Assembly (NCBI GenBank): GCA_035532535.1
Contig: DATKQT010000031.1
Coordinates: 52,536 to 116,535, forward strand
Direction of reading: 5' to 3'
DNA length: 64,000 nucleotides
Source: Palsa-739 sp035532535
Lineage (GTDB): Bacteria > Actinomycetota > Thermoleophilia > Gaiellales > Gaiellaceae
The position numbers were made by a program, and so were the translations under genes. Numbering within the stretch: position 1 is the stretch's first letter; each line of letters begins with the position of its first letter. Shown one piece after another: positions 63,999-64,000 of the stretch. The notes beneath the pieces are model-generated. The model had not been told where the DNA came from. It saw only the letters and a program-made list of their open reading frames with translations, and did no database searches.

Positions 63999-64000
63999 GC

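Overview
This is one contiguous, very compact, high-GC chromosomal segment. Gene order and content point to an actinobacterium (Actinomycetota). The replication-origin block is laid out in the actinobacterial way: dnaA-dnaN-recF-dciA-gyrB-gyrA on the minus strand, divergent from rpmH-rnpA-yidD-yidC-jag-rsmG-parA-parB on the plus strand. Extreme compaction, GTG/TTG starts, many TAGNNT -10 boxes 6-9 nt before start codons (leaderless transcription) and gene types common in soil lineages make a Thermoleophilia-like organism plausible; that class is my inference.

Layout. 1-3.7 kb: end of an ABC exporter operon with a methyltransferase, then rmlA-rfbC-rfbD for dTDP-rhamnose. 4-9.5 kb: a CitE-like lyase with lon, a YtxH-like protein, and a minus-strand set of two half-length TauE/SafE proteins, a small unknown and an M23 peptidase. 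9.5-10.4 kb: trehalose-phosphatase behind a highly structured leader. 10.4-14.8 kb: YbjQ, an aromatic-amino-acid-type decarboxylase and PolX, divergent from a polyprenol-phosphate mannosyltransferase and a thioredoxin. 14.7-17.1 kb: thiD-thiM-thiL under a TPP riboswitch. 17.1-24.7 kb: methyltransferase-like fragment and MrfA-type helicase, a YCII/ECF42 sigma pair, DUF2127, a LOG-like protein and three-domain LigD. 24.9-29.4 kb: accD-accA, then a zinc-ribbon arginase-like protein, tandem GNAT and HAD. 29.4-37.6 kb: a fatty acid synthesis operon headed by an ECF sigma factor (fabZ-H-D-G-F, no acpP), divergent from birA and an NfeD/slipin pair. 37.6-51.9 kb: the origin block. 51.9-63.7 kb: a second ABC exporter operon, tRNA-Ile(GAT), a BFN-domain protein, CPBP protease, MscS channel, a class A penicillin-binding protein convergent with a PASTA-less Ser/Thr kinase (both with Thr-rich tails), moeA and a membrane-anchored M28-like protein. 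The last 200 bases hold the end of an unrecognised minus-strand gene with less GC-biased codons.

How the genes work together. Most genes sit in translationally coupled operons with ATGA/GTGA/TGATG junctions. Lipid supply is a theme: accD-accA (malonyl-CoA), birA (biotinylation of the carboxylase) and the fab operon, with birA and the sigma-fab operon sharing a palindromic -10 box. Envelope functions (rhamnose, polyprenol sugar, PBP, kinase, YidC, M23) and genome maintenance (gyrase, RecF, PolX, LigD, MrfA, ParAB) make up much of the rest.

Most unusual items: a likely cis-regulatory RNA before otsB; genes whose only sensible start is a near-cognate codon (CTG for recF, ACG for dciA, ATA for the ECF sigma, perhaps CTG for rsmG); a 31-bp dispersed intergenic repeat in three copies; a GyrB carrying the insert typical of Gram-negative GyrB; and convergent genes overlapping tail to tail. 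I found no CRISPR array, prophage or insertion sequence.
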